DNA of 64,000 bases from Thermohalobaculum sediminis (lineage in GTDB: Bacteria > Pseudomonadota > Alphaproteobacteria > Rhodobacterales > Rhodobacteraceae): the NCBI RefSeq assembly GCF_023487995.1, contig NZ_JAMFKN010000002.1, positions 610,618 through 674,617 of the forward strand, given 5' to 3'. The translations under genes were made by a program, and so were the position numbers. Under the pieces are notes generated by a model. The model was not told the origin of the DNA, made no database searches, and worked only from the letters and a program-made list of their open reading frames with translations. Below, one piece after another: positions 10,003 to 19,548 of the stretch. Position 1 is the stretch's first letter, and each line of letters opens with the position of its first letter.

Positions 10003-11274
10003 ATGAAAGCTCTCGACGGAATCAAGATCCTCGACTTCACCCATGTCCAGTCGGGCCCGACCTGCACGCAGCTCCTCGCCTGGTTTGGCGCGGACGTGAT
10101 CAAGGTCGAGCGCCCCGGCGAGGGTGACGCCACGCGCAAGCAGCTTGTCGACGTGCCCGGTGCGGACAGCCTCTATTTCACGATGCTGAACCACAACAAG
10201 CGCTCGATCGAGCTCAACCCCAAGACCCCGAAGGGCAAGGAGATCCTGACGCGCCTGGTGAAGAGCTGCGACGTGCTGGTCGAGAACTTCGCCCCCGGCG
10301 CGCTCGACCGTATGGGCTTCGGCTGGGAGCGCATCCAGGAGCTGAATCCGCGGATGATTATGGCATCCGTGAAGGGCTTCGGCCCCGGCAAGTACGAGGA
10401 CTGCAAGGTCTACGAGAACGTGGCCCAGTGCGCCGGCGGCTCGGCCTCGACCACCGGCTTCCTCGATGGCCCGCCGCTGGTGACGGGCGCGCAGATCGGC
10501 GACTCGGGCACCGGGCTGCACCTAGCGCTGGGCATCATGACGGCGCTGTTCCAGCGCGAGCGCACCGGGCGCGGCCAGCGCGTGCTGGCGCCGATGCAGG
10601 ACGGGGTGCTGAACCTCTGCCGCGTCAAGCTGCGCGACCAGCAGCGCCTCGAGAAGGGACCGCTGACCGAGTACTCGCAGCATGGCGAGGGCATCCCCTT
10701 CGGCGAGTCGGTGCCGCGCGCGGGCAACGACTCGGGCGGCGGCCAGCCGGGCCGGATCCTCAAGTGCAAGGGATGGGAGACCGATCCCAACGCCTACACC
10801 TACTTCATCACCCAGGCCGCGGCCTGGCCCAAGGTCTGCGACGTGATCGGCAAGCCCGAGTGGAAGGACGACCCCGACTTCGCGACGCCGAAGGCGCGCC
10901 TGACGCGGCTGAACTTCATCTTCGAGACGATCGAGCAGTGGACCATGACCAAGACCAAGTTCGAGGTCATGGAGATCTGCAACCCGCTCGACATCCCCGT
11001 CGGCCCGATCCTCAGCATGAAGGAGATCGCCGAGGACGAGGGACTGCGCGCCACCGGCACCATCGTCGAGGTCGATCACCCGACGCGCGGCGCGTATCTG
11101 AGCGTCGGCTGCCCGATCAAGTTCTCGGACCTCGAGGTCGAGGTGAAGCGCTCGCCGCTTCTGGGTGAACATACCGAGGAGATCCTGCGCGACGTGCTGG
11201 GCTATACGGAGAACGAGATTCACGAGATCGCGGGCTCGGGCGCCATCGGCGCCCTGCCCAAGGCGGCCGAGTAA
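10003..11274 (+). CDS. frc: Formyl-CoA:oxalate CoA-transferase
   Basis: A class III CoA-transferase that moves CoA from formyl-CoA to oxalate, releasing formate and re-forming the oxalyl-CoA used by the decarboxylase. The 423-aa protein opens [19 protein letters not shown] and carries the catalytic Asp in QIGDSGTG (residue 167, equivalent to Asp169 of the Oxalobacter enzyme) and the flexible Gly-rich loop [10 protein letters not shown]. It lies 40 bases downstream of oxc. Class III family members are hard to separate by sequence alone, but the context and close overall pattern make this assignment firm. Confidence 0.93.
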   Translation: MKALDGIKILDFTHVQSGPTCTQLLAWFGADVIKVERPGEGDATRKQLVDVPGADSLYFTMLNHNKRSIELNPKTPKGKEILTRLVKSCDVLVENFAPGALDRMGFGWERIQELNPRMIMASVKGFGPGKYEDCKVYENVAQCAGGSASTTGFLDGPPLVTGAQIGDSGTGLHLALGIMTALFQRERTGRGQRVLAPMQDGVLNLCRVKLRDQQRLEKGPLTEYSQHGEGIPFGESVPRAGNDSGGGQPGRILKCKGWETDPNAYTYFITQAAAWPKVCDVIGKPEWKDDPDFATPKARLTRLNFIFETIEQWTMTKTKFEVMEICNPLDIPVGPILSMKEIAEDEGLRATGTIVEVDHPTRGAYLSVGCPIKFSDLEVEVKRSPLLGEHTEEILRDVLGYTENEIHEIAGSGAIGALPKAAE

Positions 11275-11278
11275 GCAC

Positions 11279-11503
11279 GTGCCCCTGCCGGCGACAGATG
11301 CACCGATCCTGCTCCGGGCGCTCGCGCTCGCGCCCGGAGCCGTCATGACCGCGATGGCGGTGGTCATGGAGGTTCGGGCAGACCGGCAGGTGACGCTGTT
11401 CGCGGCCGGCATCAGCAGCAGGGCGGTTGCAATCATCGCCTTCGGACTTCTCGTCGCCGGCGCAGCGCTGCCGTACCTGGTCTACGGCGTGCGGACGGCG
11501 TAG
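11279..11503 (+). CDS. Small two-helix membrane protein, hypothetical
   Basis: A 74-codon frame starting at a GTG five bases after the frc stop. It encodes two hydrophobic stretches, about residues 10-27 (ILLRALALAPGAVMTAMAVV) and 50-70 (AVAIIAFGLLVAGAALPYLV), with a short charged linker EVRADRQ. An internal ATG at 11345 is an alternative start. No family is recognised and the start site is weak, so the call rests on hydrophobicity and its position inside the oxalate operon. Confidence 0.4.
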   Translation: MPLPATDAPILLRALALAPGAVMTAMAVVMEVRADRQVTLFAAGISSRAVAIIAFGLLVAGAALPYLVYGVRTA

Positions 11504-11558
11504 GCGGCGACGGAACACCGGCGGCGCGGGACTCGTCGACCGCGCACCGAACCACCAA

Positions 11559-11578
11559 CCTCCCCGCGAAAGGGGAGG
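11559..11578 (+). terminator. GC-rich hairpin between frc and the formyltransferase gene
   Basis: CCTCCCC (11559-11565) and GGGGAGG (11572-11578) form a seven-pair stem with loop GCGAAA. There is no U-run, so it is more likely an mRNA-stabilising or processing hairpin, or a weak terminator within the operon, than a full terminator. Confidence 0.4.
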
Positions 11579-11653
11579 ACCTGCGGCGCCGGGGCCGGCG
11601 CGAGACAGACCGGCGGGACCGCCGCCGGGCGATACGAGAGACAGGGAGAGACC

Positions 11654-12571
11654 ATGCGCCTCATCGTCAACGGACAGCAGGCCTTCGGCCGGGCGGCGCT
11701 CGAGAAGATCCTCGAGGCCGGGAAGGACGAGGTCGTCGGCGTCTACACCGCCCCCGACAAGGAAGGAAAGCCGATCGACCCGCTGAAGGAGGCGGCGCTC
11801 GAGCACGGCCTGCCGCTGTTCCAGCCGCCGAACTACAAGGACAAGGCGGTGCTCGACGAGATGCGGGCGCTCAACGCGGACCTGATGGTCATGGCCTACA
11901 TGATCATCTTCGTGCCCGAGGAGGCGCGGAACATCCCCAAGCACGGCTCGATCTGCTTCCACCCGTCGCTTCTGCCGCTGCACCGCGGCCCGTCCTCGAT
12001 CAACTGGCCGATCATCTGGGGCTCGACCAAGACGGGCCTGAGCTGGTTCTTCCCGGATGACGGTCTCGACGAGGGCGACATCCTGTTGCAGCGCGAGGTG
12101 GCGGTCGGCCCCGACGACACGCTGGGCGATGTCTACTTCAAGAAGATCTTCCCGCTCGGCATCGAGACGACGCTGGAAGCCATCGACCTGATCCGGTCGG
12201 GCAACCCGCCGCGCAGCCCGCAGGATGAGTCGAAGGCCACTTACGAGAGCTGGTGCCGCAAGAAGGACGCCCAGGTCGACTGGTCCAAGCCCGCGGCCGA
12301 CGTCTACAACCTGATCCGCGGCTGCAACCCGCAGCCCGGCGCCTGGACCACCCTGGCAGGGACTGAGGTCCAGATCTTCGACGCCCGCCGCACCGACGGC
12401 AGCGGCACGCCCGGCGAGGTCGTGTCCGTATCCGAGGACGGCGTAACCGTGCAGGCCGAGGGCGGCCGCATCGTCGTAAAACGCGTGCGCCCGGCGGGCG
12501 GGGCCAAGGTGGCCGCTGCCGAATGGGCCGCCGACGCCGGCGTCAAGGCCGGCACCGCGCTCGGCGCCTGA
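11654..12571 (+). CDS. Formyltransferase-fold protein like the hydrolase domain of 10-formyl-THF dehydrogenase
   Basis: A 305-aa protein with the formyltransferase N-domain (about residues 1-200) and the C-terminal FMT-type beta-barrel (about 205-290). The core [19 protein letters not shown] (residues 101-119) and [12 protein letters not shown] (catalytic-type Asp at about 142) resemble the N-terminal domain of ALDH1L1 more than methionyl-tRNA formyltransferase; the Asn that FMT uses two residues before the catalytic His is Cys101 here. It probably acts on 10-formyl-tetrahydrofolate or passes a formyl group between CoA and folate. It is placed between frc and fhs. Confidence is high for the fold and low for the exact reaction. 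Confidence 0.8.
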   Translation: MRLIVNGQQAFGRAALEKILEAGKDEVVGVYTAPDKEGKPIDPLKEAALEHGLPLFQPPNYKDKAVLDEMRALNADLMVMAYMIIFVPEEARNIPKHGSICFHPSLLPLHRGPSSINWPIIWGSTKTGLSWFFPDDGLDEGDILLQREVAVGPDDTLGDVYFKKIFPLGIETTLEAIDLIRSGNPPRSPQDESKATYESWCRKKDAQVDWSKPAADVYNLIRGCNPQPGAWTTLAGTEVQIFDARRTDGSGTPGEVVSVSEDGVTVQAEGGRIVVKRVRPAGGAKVAAAEWAADAGVKAGTALGA

Positions 12572-12608
12572 GACACCGCGACAAGGGACAGAGGGGATAT
12601 CACTGATC

Positions 12609-14276
12609 ATGTCCGACATCGAAATTGCCCGCAAAGCCAACAAGAAGCCGATCCAGGAAGTTGGCGCCCGCCTCGGCATCCCGTCCGAGCACCTGCTGCC
12701 CTACGGCCATGACAAGGCCAAGGTCTCGGCCGAGTTCATCAAGTCGGTGGCGGGCCGCCCCGACGGCAACCTGATCCTCGTGACCGCGATCAACCCGACC
12801 CCCGCGGGCGAGGGCAAGACCACCACCACCGTGGGCCTCGGCGACGGGCTGAACGCGATCGGCAAGAGGGCCGCGATCTGCATCCGCGAGGCCTCGCTGG
12901 GTCCGAACTTCGGCATGAAGGGCGGCGCCGCGGGCGGCGGCTACGCCCAGGTCGTGCCGATGGAGGACATGAACCTCCACTTCACCGGCGACTTCCACGC
13001 GATCACCTCGGCGCACAACCTGCTGTCGGCGATGATCGACAACCACATCTACTGGGGCAATTCGCTCGACATCGACCTGCGCCGCGTCGCGTGGCGCCGG
13101 GTGATGGACATGAACGACCGCGCGCTGCGCGAGATCGTGGGCCCGCTGGGCGGCGTCTCGAACGGCTTCCCGCGCGAGACCGGCTTCGACATCACCGTGG
13201 CGTCGGAGGTCATGGCGATCCTGTGCCTCGCCAACGACCTCGACGACCTGAAGAAGCGGCTCGGCGACATGATCGTGGCCTATCGCCGCGACCGCTCGCC
13301 GGTCTACTGCCGCGACATCAAGGCCGACGGCGCCATGACGGTGCTGCTCAAGGACGCGATGCAGCCGAACCTGGTGCAGACGCTCGAGAACAACCCGGCC
13401 TTCGTGCATGGCGGGCCCTTCGCCAACATCGCGCATGGCTGCAACTCGGTCGTCGCCACCAAGACGGCGCTCAAGCTTGCGGATTACGTCGTGACCGAAG
13501 CCGGCTTCGGCGCGGATCTCGGCGCCGAGAAGTTCATGGACATCAAGTGCCGCAAGGCAGGCCTCTCGCCCAAGGCGGTGGTGATCGTCGCCACCGTGCG
13601 CGCGATGAAGATGAACGGCGGCATCAAGAAGGACGATCTCGGCAAGGAGAATGTCGAGGCGGTGACCAAGGGCTGCTCGAACCTCGGCCGGCACATCGAG
13701 AACGTGAAGAAGTTCGGCGTGCCCTGCATCGTCGGCATCAACCATTTCGTCACCGACACCGATGCCGAGGTGCAGGCCGTCAAGGACTACTGCGCGGCGA
13801 TGGGCGTCGAGGCGGTGCTGAACAAGCACTGGGCGCTCGGCTCGAAGGGCATCACCGAGATGGCGCAGAAGGTCGTGGACCTGATCGAGAAGGGCGGTGC
13901 CGCCTACAAGCCGCTCTACCCCGAGGAGATGGGCCTCTTCGCGAAGATCGAGACCATCGCCAAGTCGATCTACCGCGCCGACAACGTGGTGGCCGACAAG
14001 AAGATCAAGGACCAGCTCAAGGCCTGGGAGGATGCGGGCTACGGCAACCTTCCGATCTGCATGGCGAAGACGCAGTACTCGTTCACCACGGACCCGAACT
14101 GGCGCGGCGCGCCCACCGGCTTCGATATCCCGGTGCGCGAGGTGCGGCTCTCGGCGGGTGCCGGCTTCGTGGTGGCGATCTGCGGCGAGATCATGACGAT
14201 GCCGGGCCTGCCCAAGGTGCCGGCGGCGGAAGTGATCGGGCTGAACGCGAACGGCGAAATCGAAGGCCTGTTCTGA
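12609..14276 (+). CDS. fhs: Formate-tetrahydrofolate ligase
   Basis: This enzyme makes 10-formyl-THF from formate, THF and ATP and could assimilate the formate released by the CoA-transferase. The 555-aa protein has the P-loop [11 protein letters not shown] at residues 64-74, the following [35 protein letters not shown], and [18 protein letters not shown] near the C-terminus, all typical. It lies 37 bases after the formyltransferase-fold gene, with a further 13 bases to the stress-protein gene, so it belongs to the same transcript. Confidence 0.96.
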   Translation: MSDIEIARKANKKPIQEVGARLGIPSEHLLPYGHDKAKVSAEFIKSVAGRPDGNLILVTAINPTPAGEGKTTTTVGLGDGLNAIGKRAAICIREASLGPNFGMKGGAAGGGYAQVVPMEDMNLHFTGDFHAITSAHNLLSAMIDNHIYWGNSLDIDLRRVAWRRVMDMNDRALREIVGPLGGVSNGFPRETGFDITVASEVMAILCLANDLDDLKKRLGDMIVAYRRDRSPVYCRDIKADGAMTVLLKDAMQPNLVQTLENNPAFVHGGPFANIAHGCNSVVATKTALKLADYVVTEAGFGADLGAEKFMDIKCRKAGLSPKAVVIVATVRAMKMNGGIKKDDLGKENVEAVTKGCSNLGRHIENVKKFGVPCIVGINHFVTDTDAEVQAVKDYCAAMGVEAVLNKHWALGSKGITEMAQKVVDLIEKGGAAYKPLYPEEMGLFAKIETIAKSIYRADNVVADKKIKDQLKAWEDAGYGNLPICMAKTQYSFTTDPNWRGAPTGFDIPVREVRLSAGAGFVVAICGEIMTMPGLPKVPAAEVIGLNANGEIEGLF

Positions 14277-14289
14277 AGGGAGAGGGGCG

Positions 14290-15150
14290 ATGCCGGTCAA
14301 GAAGATCCTGGTCCCGGTGCGTGGGGACGGCAAGGGCGAGAACGTGCTCGCCCACGCCGCCGCCATCGCCCGACACCACCACGCGCATGTCGAGGTCCTG
14401 CACTGCCGGGCCCGCCCGGCGGACATGATCCCCTATGGGGTGGTGGTGCCCGCAGCCCTGCGCGAGCAGATCAAGAGCCACGCGGTCGAGATCGCCAATG
14501 CCGAGGAGGCCGCGCTGAAGGCCAGCTTCACCGCGCTCCTGCCGAAGCTGGGCCTTGCCCATACCGACGGCACCAACGGCCATGACGGGGCGACCGCAAG
14601 CTGGCACGAAGAGCAGGGCAAGATGGCCGACGCCATCCGTCCCTGGGGCCGGCTCGCCGACCTCATCGTGGTCGCCAAGCCCGACCGGGACCGCAATCTC
14701 GGCACGAACACGCTTCGCGCCGCGCTTTATCACTGTGGCCGCCCGGTGATGATGGTGCCGGCGCGGGCCGAGGTGCCGGCGGCGCTGTGCCGCCGGATCG
14801 CGATCGCGTGGAACGGGTCGATGGAAGCGAGCCGCGCGGTCGCGCTCTCGCTCGACCTGCTGCGCGAGGCCGACATGGTGACGATCCTCGATGGCGGCTC
14901 GCCGCATGGTGCGAGCAGCGGGGCCGAGTTGCAGCGCTATCTCGGCTTCAACGGCGTGACCTCGCAGATCCGGGCGATCAAGGCGGGCGACGAGCCGGGC
15001 GCCACGATCCTGCGCGAGGCGGCCGCATCGGGCGCCGACACGCTGGTGATGGGCGCCTACAGCCACAGCCGCGAGCACGAGACGGTGTTCGGCGGTGCGA
15101 CCCAGCACGTCGTCGACCACACGACGATGCCGGTGGTGATGGTGCACTGA
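14290..15150 (+). CDS. Universal stress protein with two Usp domains
   Basis: A 286-aa protein with two UspA-like halves, about residues 1-155 and 165-286. The N-terminal half opens KKILVPVRGDGKGENVLAHA; the second half has RIAIAWNGSMEASRAVALSL and the terminal GADTLVMGAYSHSREHE followed by TQHVVDHTTMPVVMVH, which resembles the ATP-binding GxxGS-type loop of the family but with substitutions. The role is unknown; it closes the oxalate/C1 operon and is followed by a strong hairpin. Confidence 0.88.
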   Translation: MPVKKILVPVRGDGKGENVLAHAAAIARHHHAHVEVLHCRARPADMIPYGVVVPAALREQIKSHAVEIANAEEAALKASFTALLPKLGLAHTDGTNGHDGATASWHEEQGKMADAIRPWGRLADLIVVAKPDRDRNLGTNTLRAALYHCGRPVMMVPARAEVPAALCRRIAIAWNGSMEASRAVALSLDLLREADMVTILDGGSPHGASSGAELQRYLGFNGVTSQIRAIKAGDEPGATILREAAASGADTLVMGAYSHSREHETVFGGATQHVVDHTTMPVVMVH

Positions 15151-15156
15151 GGCCTT

Positions 15157-15190
15157 CCGCCCGGCGGCCCCGCACGGGGTTGCCGGGCGG
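15157..15190 (+). terminator. Strong hairpin after the fhs-usp genes
   Basis: CCGCCCGGC (15157-15165) pairs with GCCGGGCGG (15182-15190), and an inner stem CCCCG/CGGGG extends it. It begins seven bases after the usp stop. There is no U-tract, but its position and stability suggest transcript termination or 3'-end protection. Confidence 0.55.
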
Positions 15191-15208
15191 CATGGGAGAT
15201 GGCAAGCC

Positions 15209-15236
15209 TTGCATTTCCATCCCCCCCCAATATGAT
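15209..15236 (+). promoter_or_regulatory. Probable sigma-70-type promoter of the tct operon
   Basis: TTGCAT at 15209-15214 and TATGAT at 15231-15236 are separated by 16 bases. The palindromic operator begins nine bases downstream of the -10 element, so it would cover the transcription start, the classic place for a repressor site. The leader to the tctC start would be about 155 bases. Confidence 0.6.
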
Positions 15237-15244
15237 CGGGGCGC

Positions 15245-15254
15245 TGGTATACCA
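15245..15254. promoter_or_regulatory. Probable GntR operator TGGTATACCA upstream of tctCBA
   Basis: The same ten-base palindrome as at 7392-7401, here as CTGGTATACCAG (twelve-base palindrome, 15244-15255). It follows the predicted -10 element directly. The match suggests that the GntR protein encoded at 7472-8215 controls the transporter as well as its own operon. Confidence 0.7.
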
Positions 15255-15398
15255 GAGGGGTAACCAGAAAGACGAACTGAGAACGAGGGTTGTGGGAGGG
15301 CAGCGGGAGCCACCCCCCACGCGCGACGAAAGACCCGGACGAACGGGCATGCCGCGAACCGGACTTGGAACACACCGTCCATCAAGGGAGGACATCGA

Positions 15399-16367
15399 AT
15401 GACTTTCACCAGACGCTTTGTCATGGCTGCGAGCGCCGCCGCGATCGGGCTTGCGAGCTTCGGCGCCACGGCTTTCGCTTGGGAGCCCGTGAAGCCGGTC
15501 GACTTCGTCATCATGGCGGGCGCCGGTGGCGGTGCGGACCAGATCGCGCGCTTCATCCAGTCGACCGCCGAGAAGAACAAGCTCACCAGCCGTCCGCTCG
15601 TGCCGAACAACAAGGGCGGTGGCTCGGGCGCCGAGGCGCTCATTCACCTCAACAAGACCAACGATCCCGACCACACGATCCTGGTCACGCTGAACTCGTT
15701 CTTCACGACGCCGCTGCGTCAGGAGAACCTCGGCATCGACGTGATGACCTTCACGCCGGTCGCCATGATGGGCGTCGATCCGTTCGTGCTCTGGGTCCAC
15801 AAGGACACCGGCATCACCAGCTTCGAACAGTGGCTCGACGCCGTGAAGGCGAAGGACGGTGAGTGGGTGATGGGCGGCACTGGCACGGGCCAGGAGGATT
15901 CGCTGGTCACGACCTTCCTCAAGCAGACCTTCGGCCTCAAGATGAAGTACATCCCCTACAAGGGCGGTGGCGACGTCGCGAAGGATCTCGCCGGCCAGCA
16001 GATCAACTCGTCGGTCAACAACCCGTCCGAGGCCAAGGGCTTCTACGCCTCGGGCGACGTGGTGCCCCTGGTCGCCTTCTCGGACGAGCGGCTCCCGGCC
16101 TTCCCTGACGTCCCGACGATCAAGGAGAAGGGCTACGACTTCAGCTACTACAACCAGCGTGCCGTGGTCGGCGCGCCGGGTCAGTCGGCCGAGGCGGCTG
16201 CCTACTACCAGGAGCTGTTCGAGACCATCTACAACACGCCGGAGTGGCAGGGCTACATGGAGTCCGAAAGCCTCGCGCCGCTGTGGATGAACCCGGACGA
16301 GCAGAAGGCCTACTGGCAGCTTCAGATCGACAGGCACAAGGAACTGCTCGCGAAGATGGACCAGTAA
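15399..16367 (+). CDS. tctC: TTT transporter periplasmic substrate-binding protein (TctC/Bug family)
   Basis: The extracytoplasmic receptor of a tripartite tricarboxylate transporter. The 322-aa protein has a signal peptide (MTFTRRFVMAASAAAIGLAS, cleavage predicted near residue 27 after ATAFA) and the Bug-family opening KPVDFVIMAGAGGGADQIAR, then VPNNKGGGSGAEAL, which forms the ligand-binding loop region. GGGAGGACATCGA precedes the start. Members bind carboxylates ranging from citrate to aromatic acids; with the shared operator an oxalate-pathway carboxylate is plausible here but not shown. Confidence 0.9.
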   Translation: MTFTRRFVMAASAAAIGLASFGATAFAWEPVKPVDFVIMAGAGGGADQIARFIQSTAEKNKLTSRPLVPNNKGGGSGAEALIHLNKTNDPDHTILVTLNSFFTTPLRQENLGIDVMTFTPVAMMGVDPFVLWVHKDTGITSFEQWLDAVKAKDGEWVMGGTGTGQEDSLVTTFLKQTFGLKMKYIPYKGGGDVAKDLAGQQINSSVNNPSEAKGFYASGDVVPLVAFSDERLPAFPDVPTIKEKGYDFSYYNQRAVVGAPGQSAEAAAYYQELFETIYNTPEWQGYMESESLAPLWMNPDEQKAYWQLQIDRHKELLAKMDQ

Positions 16368-16406
16368 TAGGTCCCAGAGCAGGCGCGCAATCAACGGGAG
16401 GTCAGG

Positions 16407-16910
16407 ATGCGGCGCGGAGAGATCATTACGGCCGGAATACTGGCTCTGCTTTCCATCTACATGATGTGGAAGAGCACCGAGCTGGAAGTCGGCTACATCA
16501 GAGGGCAAGGTCCCGGAGGCGGAGCCTGGCCGTTCTGGCTCTCCGCGATCATGCTGATCTGCACGGCGATGATCGCATACAACTGGGTAAGGCGGACCTC
16601 TCCGCCTTCCCAATCCGAAGAACCCGTCCTCGACGCCGAAGGGCGCCGGATGCTGATCCAGGTCGGCGGCGGGATCGTGGGCTTTGTCGCGCTCATCAAC
16701 ATCATCTCGATGTACGGTGCGATGGCCGTATTCCTCTTCTACTACCTCTGGTTTCTCGGGCGCCACTCGCTGAAACTGTCGCTGACCCTCTCCCTCGTGT
16801 CACCGGTCGCGTTCTTCTTCTTCTTCGAGGGGTTGATGCGCATCACGATGCCGAGCGGCATGAGCTTTACGCAGCCGGTGTTCAACCTGCTCTACAGCAT
16901 CATCTACTGA
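16407..16910 (+). CDS. tctB: TTT transporter small membrane subunit (TctB)
   Basis: A 167-aa protein with four hydrophobic segments, about residues 7-20, 39-56, 85-115 and 125-150, matching TctB in size and topology. The N-terminus MRRGEIITAGILALLSIYMM and the GQGPGGGAWPFWLS segment are characteristic. It lies between tctC and tctA, 39 bases after the former, and forms the membrane complex with TctA. Confidence 0.88.
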   Translation: MRRGEIITAGILALLSIYMMWKSTELEVGYIRGQGPGGGAWPFWLSAIMLICTAMIAYNWVRRTSPPSQSEEPVLDAEGRRMLIQVGGGIVGFVALINIISMYGAMAVFLFYYLWFLGRHSLKLSLTLSLVSPVAFFFFFEGLMRITMPSGMSFTQPVFNLLYSIIY

Positions 16911-16956
16911 CCGCCGGGCAACGCGATCCGACATTGGTGGGAGTGGAACCAAGACC

Positions 16957-18474
16957 ATGGAAATCCTCGGACTTCTCGGAAGCGGCCTGCTTGAAGCAAT
17001 CGAGCCGCTCAACCTCGCGCTGATCTTCATCGGCGTCACGGTCGGCCTCTGGATCGGCGCGATGCCTGGCCTCGGCTCGGTCAACGGCGTGGCGATCCTG
17101 CTGCCGATCACGTTCCTTGTGCCGCCGGGCTCGGCGATCATCTTCCTCGCGGCGATCTACTACGGCGCGATGTATGGTGGCGCCATCAGCTCGATCACGC
17201 TCGGAATTCCCGGCGCCTCGACGGCGGTGGCCACGACCTTCGACGGCCGGCCGCTCGCGCTCCAGGGCCGAGCGAGCCTTGCGCTCGTCACTGCCGCGCT
17301 CGCCTCCTTCGTTGGCGGCACGGTGTCGGTGCTGCTGTTCACCGGCTTTGCCCCGGCGCTCGCCTCGGTCGCGCTCAGCTTCGGCCCGCCCGAGATCTTC
17401 GCCCTGATGCTGCTCGCCTTCGCGACCTTCGTCGGCCTCGGCGGCGATGATATTCCCAAGACGATCCTGTCGATCTGTCTCGGGCTCGTTCTGGCCGCCG
17501 TCGGATATGACGAGGTGTCGGGCGCGCCGCGGCTGATCCTGTTCGACATCTCCGGCTTCCTGCACGGCATCAACTTCCTCGTGCTCGCCATCGGCGTCTA
17601 CGGCATCGGCGAGATGCTCTGGACGATCGACTCGACGCGCGGCTCGATCACCATGTCCGAGGCCAAGCTGACCGTGAAGGGCATGGTCTCCGATGCGAAG
17701 GAAGCCACCCGCCGCGGATGGAAGGGCACGACGATCGGCTCGCTGCTTGGCTTCTTCGTCGGCGTGCTGCCTGCGGCGGGCGCCACCCCCGGCTCGCTGA
17801 TGGCCTATGGTGTCACTAAGATGGTCTCGCGCAATCCGCGCGAGTTCGGCCAGGGTCATCCGGGCGGCGTCGCTGCACCGGAGGCCGCGAACAACTCGGC
17901 CTCCACGGGCTCGATGCTGCCGATGATCACGCTGGGCATTCCCGGCTCGCCCACCACGGCGATCCTGCTGGGCGGCATGGTCATCTGGGGCCTGACGCCC
18001 GGGCCCCGCCTGTTCGTGGATGAATCCGAGTTCGTCTGGGGTCTGATCGGGTCGTTCTACGTATCGAACTTCGCCGCGCTGGTCATCAACCTCGCCTTCA
18101 TCCCACTGTTCATCTGGATGCTGCGGATGCCGTTCACCATCCTCGCGCCGATGATCTTCGTGCTCTCGGTCGTCGGCGGCTACGCGGCGGTGCGCGACAT
18201 GCACGACATCTGGCTGATGGTGGTCTTCGGGATCAGCGCCTTCTTCCTGCGGAAGTTCGACTACCCGCTGGCGCCCGCGGTGCTGGCAATCGTGCTCGGG
18301 CCCATCGCCGAGCCGACGCTGCGCCAGTCGCTGCTGCTGTCGTCGGGCGATCCGATGATCTTCCTGAACCGCCCGGTGGCAGGGCCGATCACGGTGATCG
18401 CGGTCATCCTGATCCTGCTGCCGCTGTTCAAGGTGATCCGCAACAAGATGCGGGGCCAGAAGATGGCCGCCTGA
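16957..18474 (+). CDS. tctA: TTT transporter large membrane subunit (TctA)
   Basis: A 505-aa polytopic protein with about twelve membrane segments. Signatures include IGAMPGLGSVNGVAILLPIT (about residues 30-49), YYGAMYGGAISSITLGIPG, and the second repeat FFVGVLPAAGATPGSLMAYG followed by GVAAPEAANNSASTGSMLPM and TLGIPGSPTTAILLGGM, as in TctA. It completes the transporter operon and is followed by a good terminator. Confidence 0.94.
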   Translation: MEILGLLGSGLLEAIEPLNLALIFIGVTVGLWIGAMPGLGSVNGVAILLPITFLVPPGSAIIFLAAIYYGAMYGGAISSITLGIPGASTAVATTFDGRPLALQGRASLALVTAALASFVGGTVSVLLFTGFAPALASVALSFGPPEIFALMLLAFATFVGLGGDDIPKTILSICLGLVLAAVGYDEVSGAPRLILFDISGFLHGINFLVLAIGVYGIGEMLWTIDSTRGSITMSEAKLTVKGMVSDAKEATRRGWKGTTIGSLLGFFVGVLPAAGATPGSLMAYGVTKMVSRNPREFGQGHPGGVAAPEAANNSASTGSMLPMITLGIPGSPTTAILLGGMVIWGLTPGPRLFVDESEFVWGLIGSFYVSNFAALVINLAFIPLFIWMLRMPFTILAPMIFVLSVVGGYAAVRDMHDIWLMVVFGISAFFLRKFDYPLAPAVLAIVLGPIAEPTLRQSLLLSSGDPMIFLNRPVAGPITVIAVILILLPLFKVIRNKMRGQKMAA

Positions 18475-18501
18475 CGCGACCACCTTCAACCTCCGAACGA
18501 C

Positions 18502-18533
18502 AAGGGCCCGCGCCGGGATGGCGCGGGCCCTTT
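18502..18533 (+). terminator. Rho-independent-like terminator after tctA
   Basis: AAGGGCCCGCGCC (18502-18514) pairs with GGCGCGGGCCCTT (18520-18532), a 13-pair stem with loop GGGAT, followed by a short T-rich TTTCCT. It lies between convergent tctA and the oxidoreductase gene and may serve both strands. Confidence 0.8.
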
Positions 18534-18570
18534 CCTGTGCGGATAGCGTCGCCCACGCGCAGGGAAGGCC

Positions 18571-19548
18571 TCACATCTTCAGGATCACCTTGCCCTGATG
18601 CCCGCCGGCCTCGAGGATGCGATGCGCCTCGGCCACGTCCTTCATCGGCAGGACGGCATGCGTCACGGTCCTGAGGCGCCCGGTCGCGAAGAGCGGCCAG
18701 GCCTCGGCCTCGAGGCCGCGCGCCACCGCCGCCTTGAACTCGGGCGGGCGCGGACGCAGGGTCGAGCCGGTCAGGATCAGACGCTTCATCATGATCGGGC
18801 CGAGGTTCAGCTCGACCTTGGCGCCACGGTCGAAGGCAAGCTGCACGATGCGGCAGTCCATCCCGGCCGCCGAGAAGTTGCGCGCCACGTAGTCGCCGCC
18901 CATGAAGTCGAGGATCACGCGAGCGCCGCCCGCCTCCTTGACGATCTCGACGAAATCCTCCGAGCGGTAGTTGATCGCCCGCTCGGCGCCGAGGCTGCGG
19001 ATGAAGTCGAGCCCCTTGTCCGTGCCCGCGGTCGAGAACACCCGAAGGCCCCGCGCCGCGCCAAGCTGAACCGCCGTCGAGCCGATCCCGCCCGAGCCGC
19101 CATGCACCAAGAACAGCGCGCCATCGGGGATCGCATGGCCGTGGAAGATGTTGGACCAAACGGTGAAGTAGGTCTCGCACAGCCCGGCGGCGTCCACCTC
19201 GTCCACCCCCTCGGGAAGGGCGAGGCAGTGCCGCGCGTCGATCGTGACGTATTCGGCGTAACCGCCGCCATTGGTCAGCGCGCAGACCCGGTCGCCGACC
19301 TGCCAGCGCCAGGCGCCCTCGCCGAGTTCGACCACCTCGCCGGACACTTCCAGCCCCATCAGGTCCGAAGCCCCCGGCGGCGGCGGATAGGCGCCCTTGC
19401 GCTGCTTGAGGTCCGGGCCGTTCACGCCCGCCGCGGTCACCTTGACCAGCACCTGGCCGGGGCCGGGCTGCGGCACCGGTCGGCGGGCGAGGCGCATCAC
19501 CTCGGGCCCACCCGGCTCGGAGATCTCGATCACGGCCATGTCGCTCAT
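18571..19548 (-). CDS. NAD(P)H quinone oxidoreductase-like protein (zinc-free MDR family)
   Basis: A 325-aa medium-chain reductase of the quinone oxidoreductase/PIG3 group. The GroES-like N-domain contains AAGVNGPDLKQRKGAYPPPPG, typical of zinc-free members. The Rossmann domain begins with LVHGGSGGIGSTAVQLGAA, the NADPH-binding motif, and YRSEDFVEIVKEAGGARVIL follows. It is transcribed alone toward the tctA terminator. The electron acceptor cannot be predicted. Confidence 0.88.
   Translation of the reverse strand: MSDMAVIEISEPGGPEVMRLARRPVPQPGPGQVLVKVTAAGVNGPDLKQRKGAYPPPPGASDLMGLEVSGEVVELGEGAWRWQVGDRVCALTNGGGYAEYVTIDARHCLALPEGVDEVDAAGLCETYFTVWSNIFHGHAIPDGALFLVHGGSGGIGSTAVQLGAARGLRVFSTAGTDKGLDFIRSLGAERAINYRSEDFVEIVKEAGGARVILDFMGGDYVARNFSAAGMDCRIVQLAFDRGAKVELNLGPIMMKRLILTGSTLRPRPPEFKAAVARGLEAEAWPLFATGRLRTVTHAVLPMKDVAEAHRILEAGGHQGKVILKM

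Noticed and set aside
11654..12571. Methionyl-tRNA formyltransferase (fmt)
   Set aside because: The catalytic Asn of Fmt is Cys here, the core resembles the hydrolase domain of 10-formyl-THF dehydrogenase, and there is no adjacent def gene.
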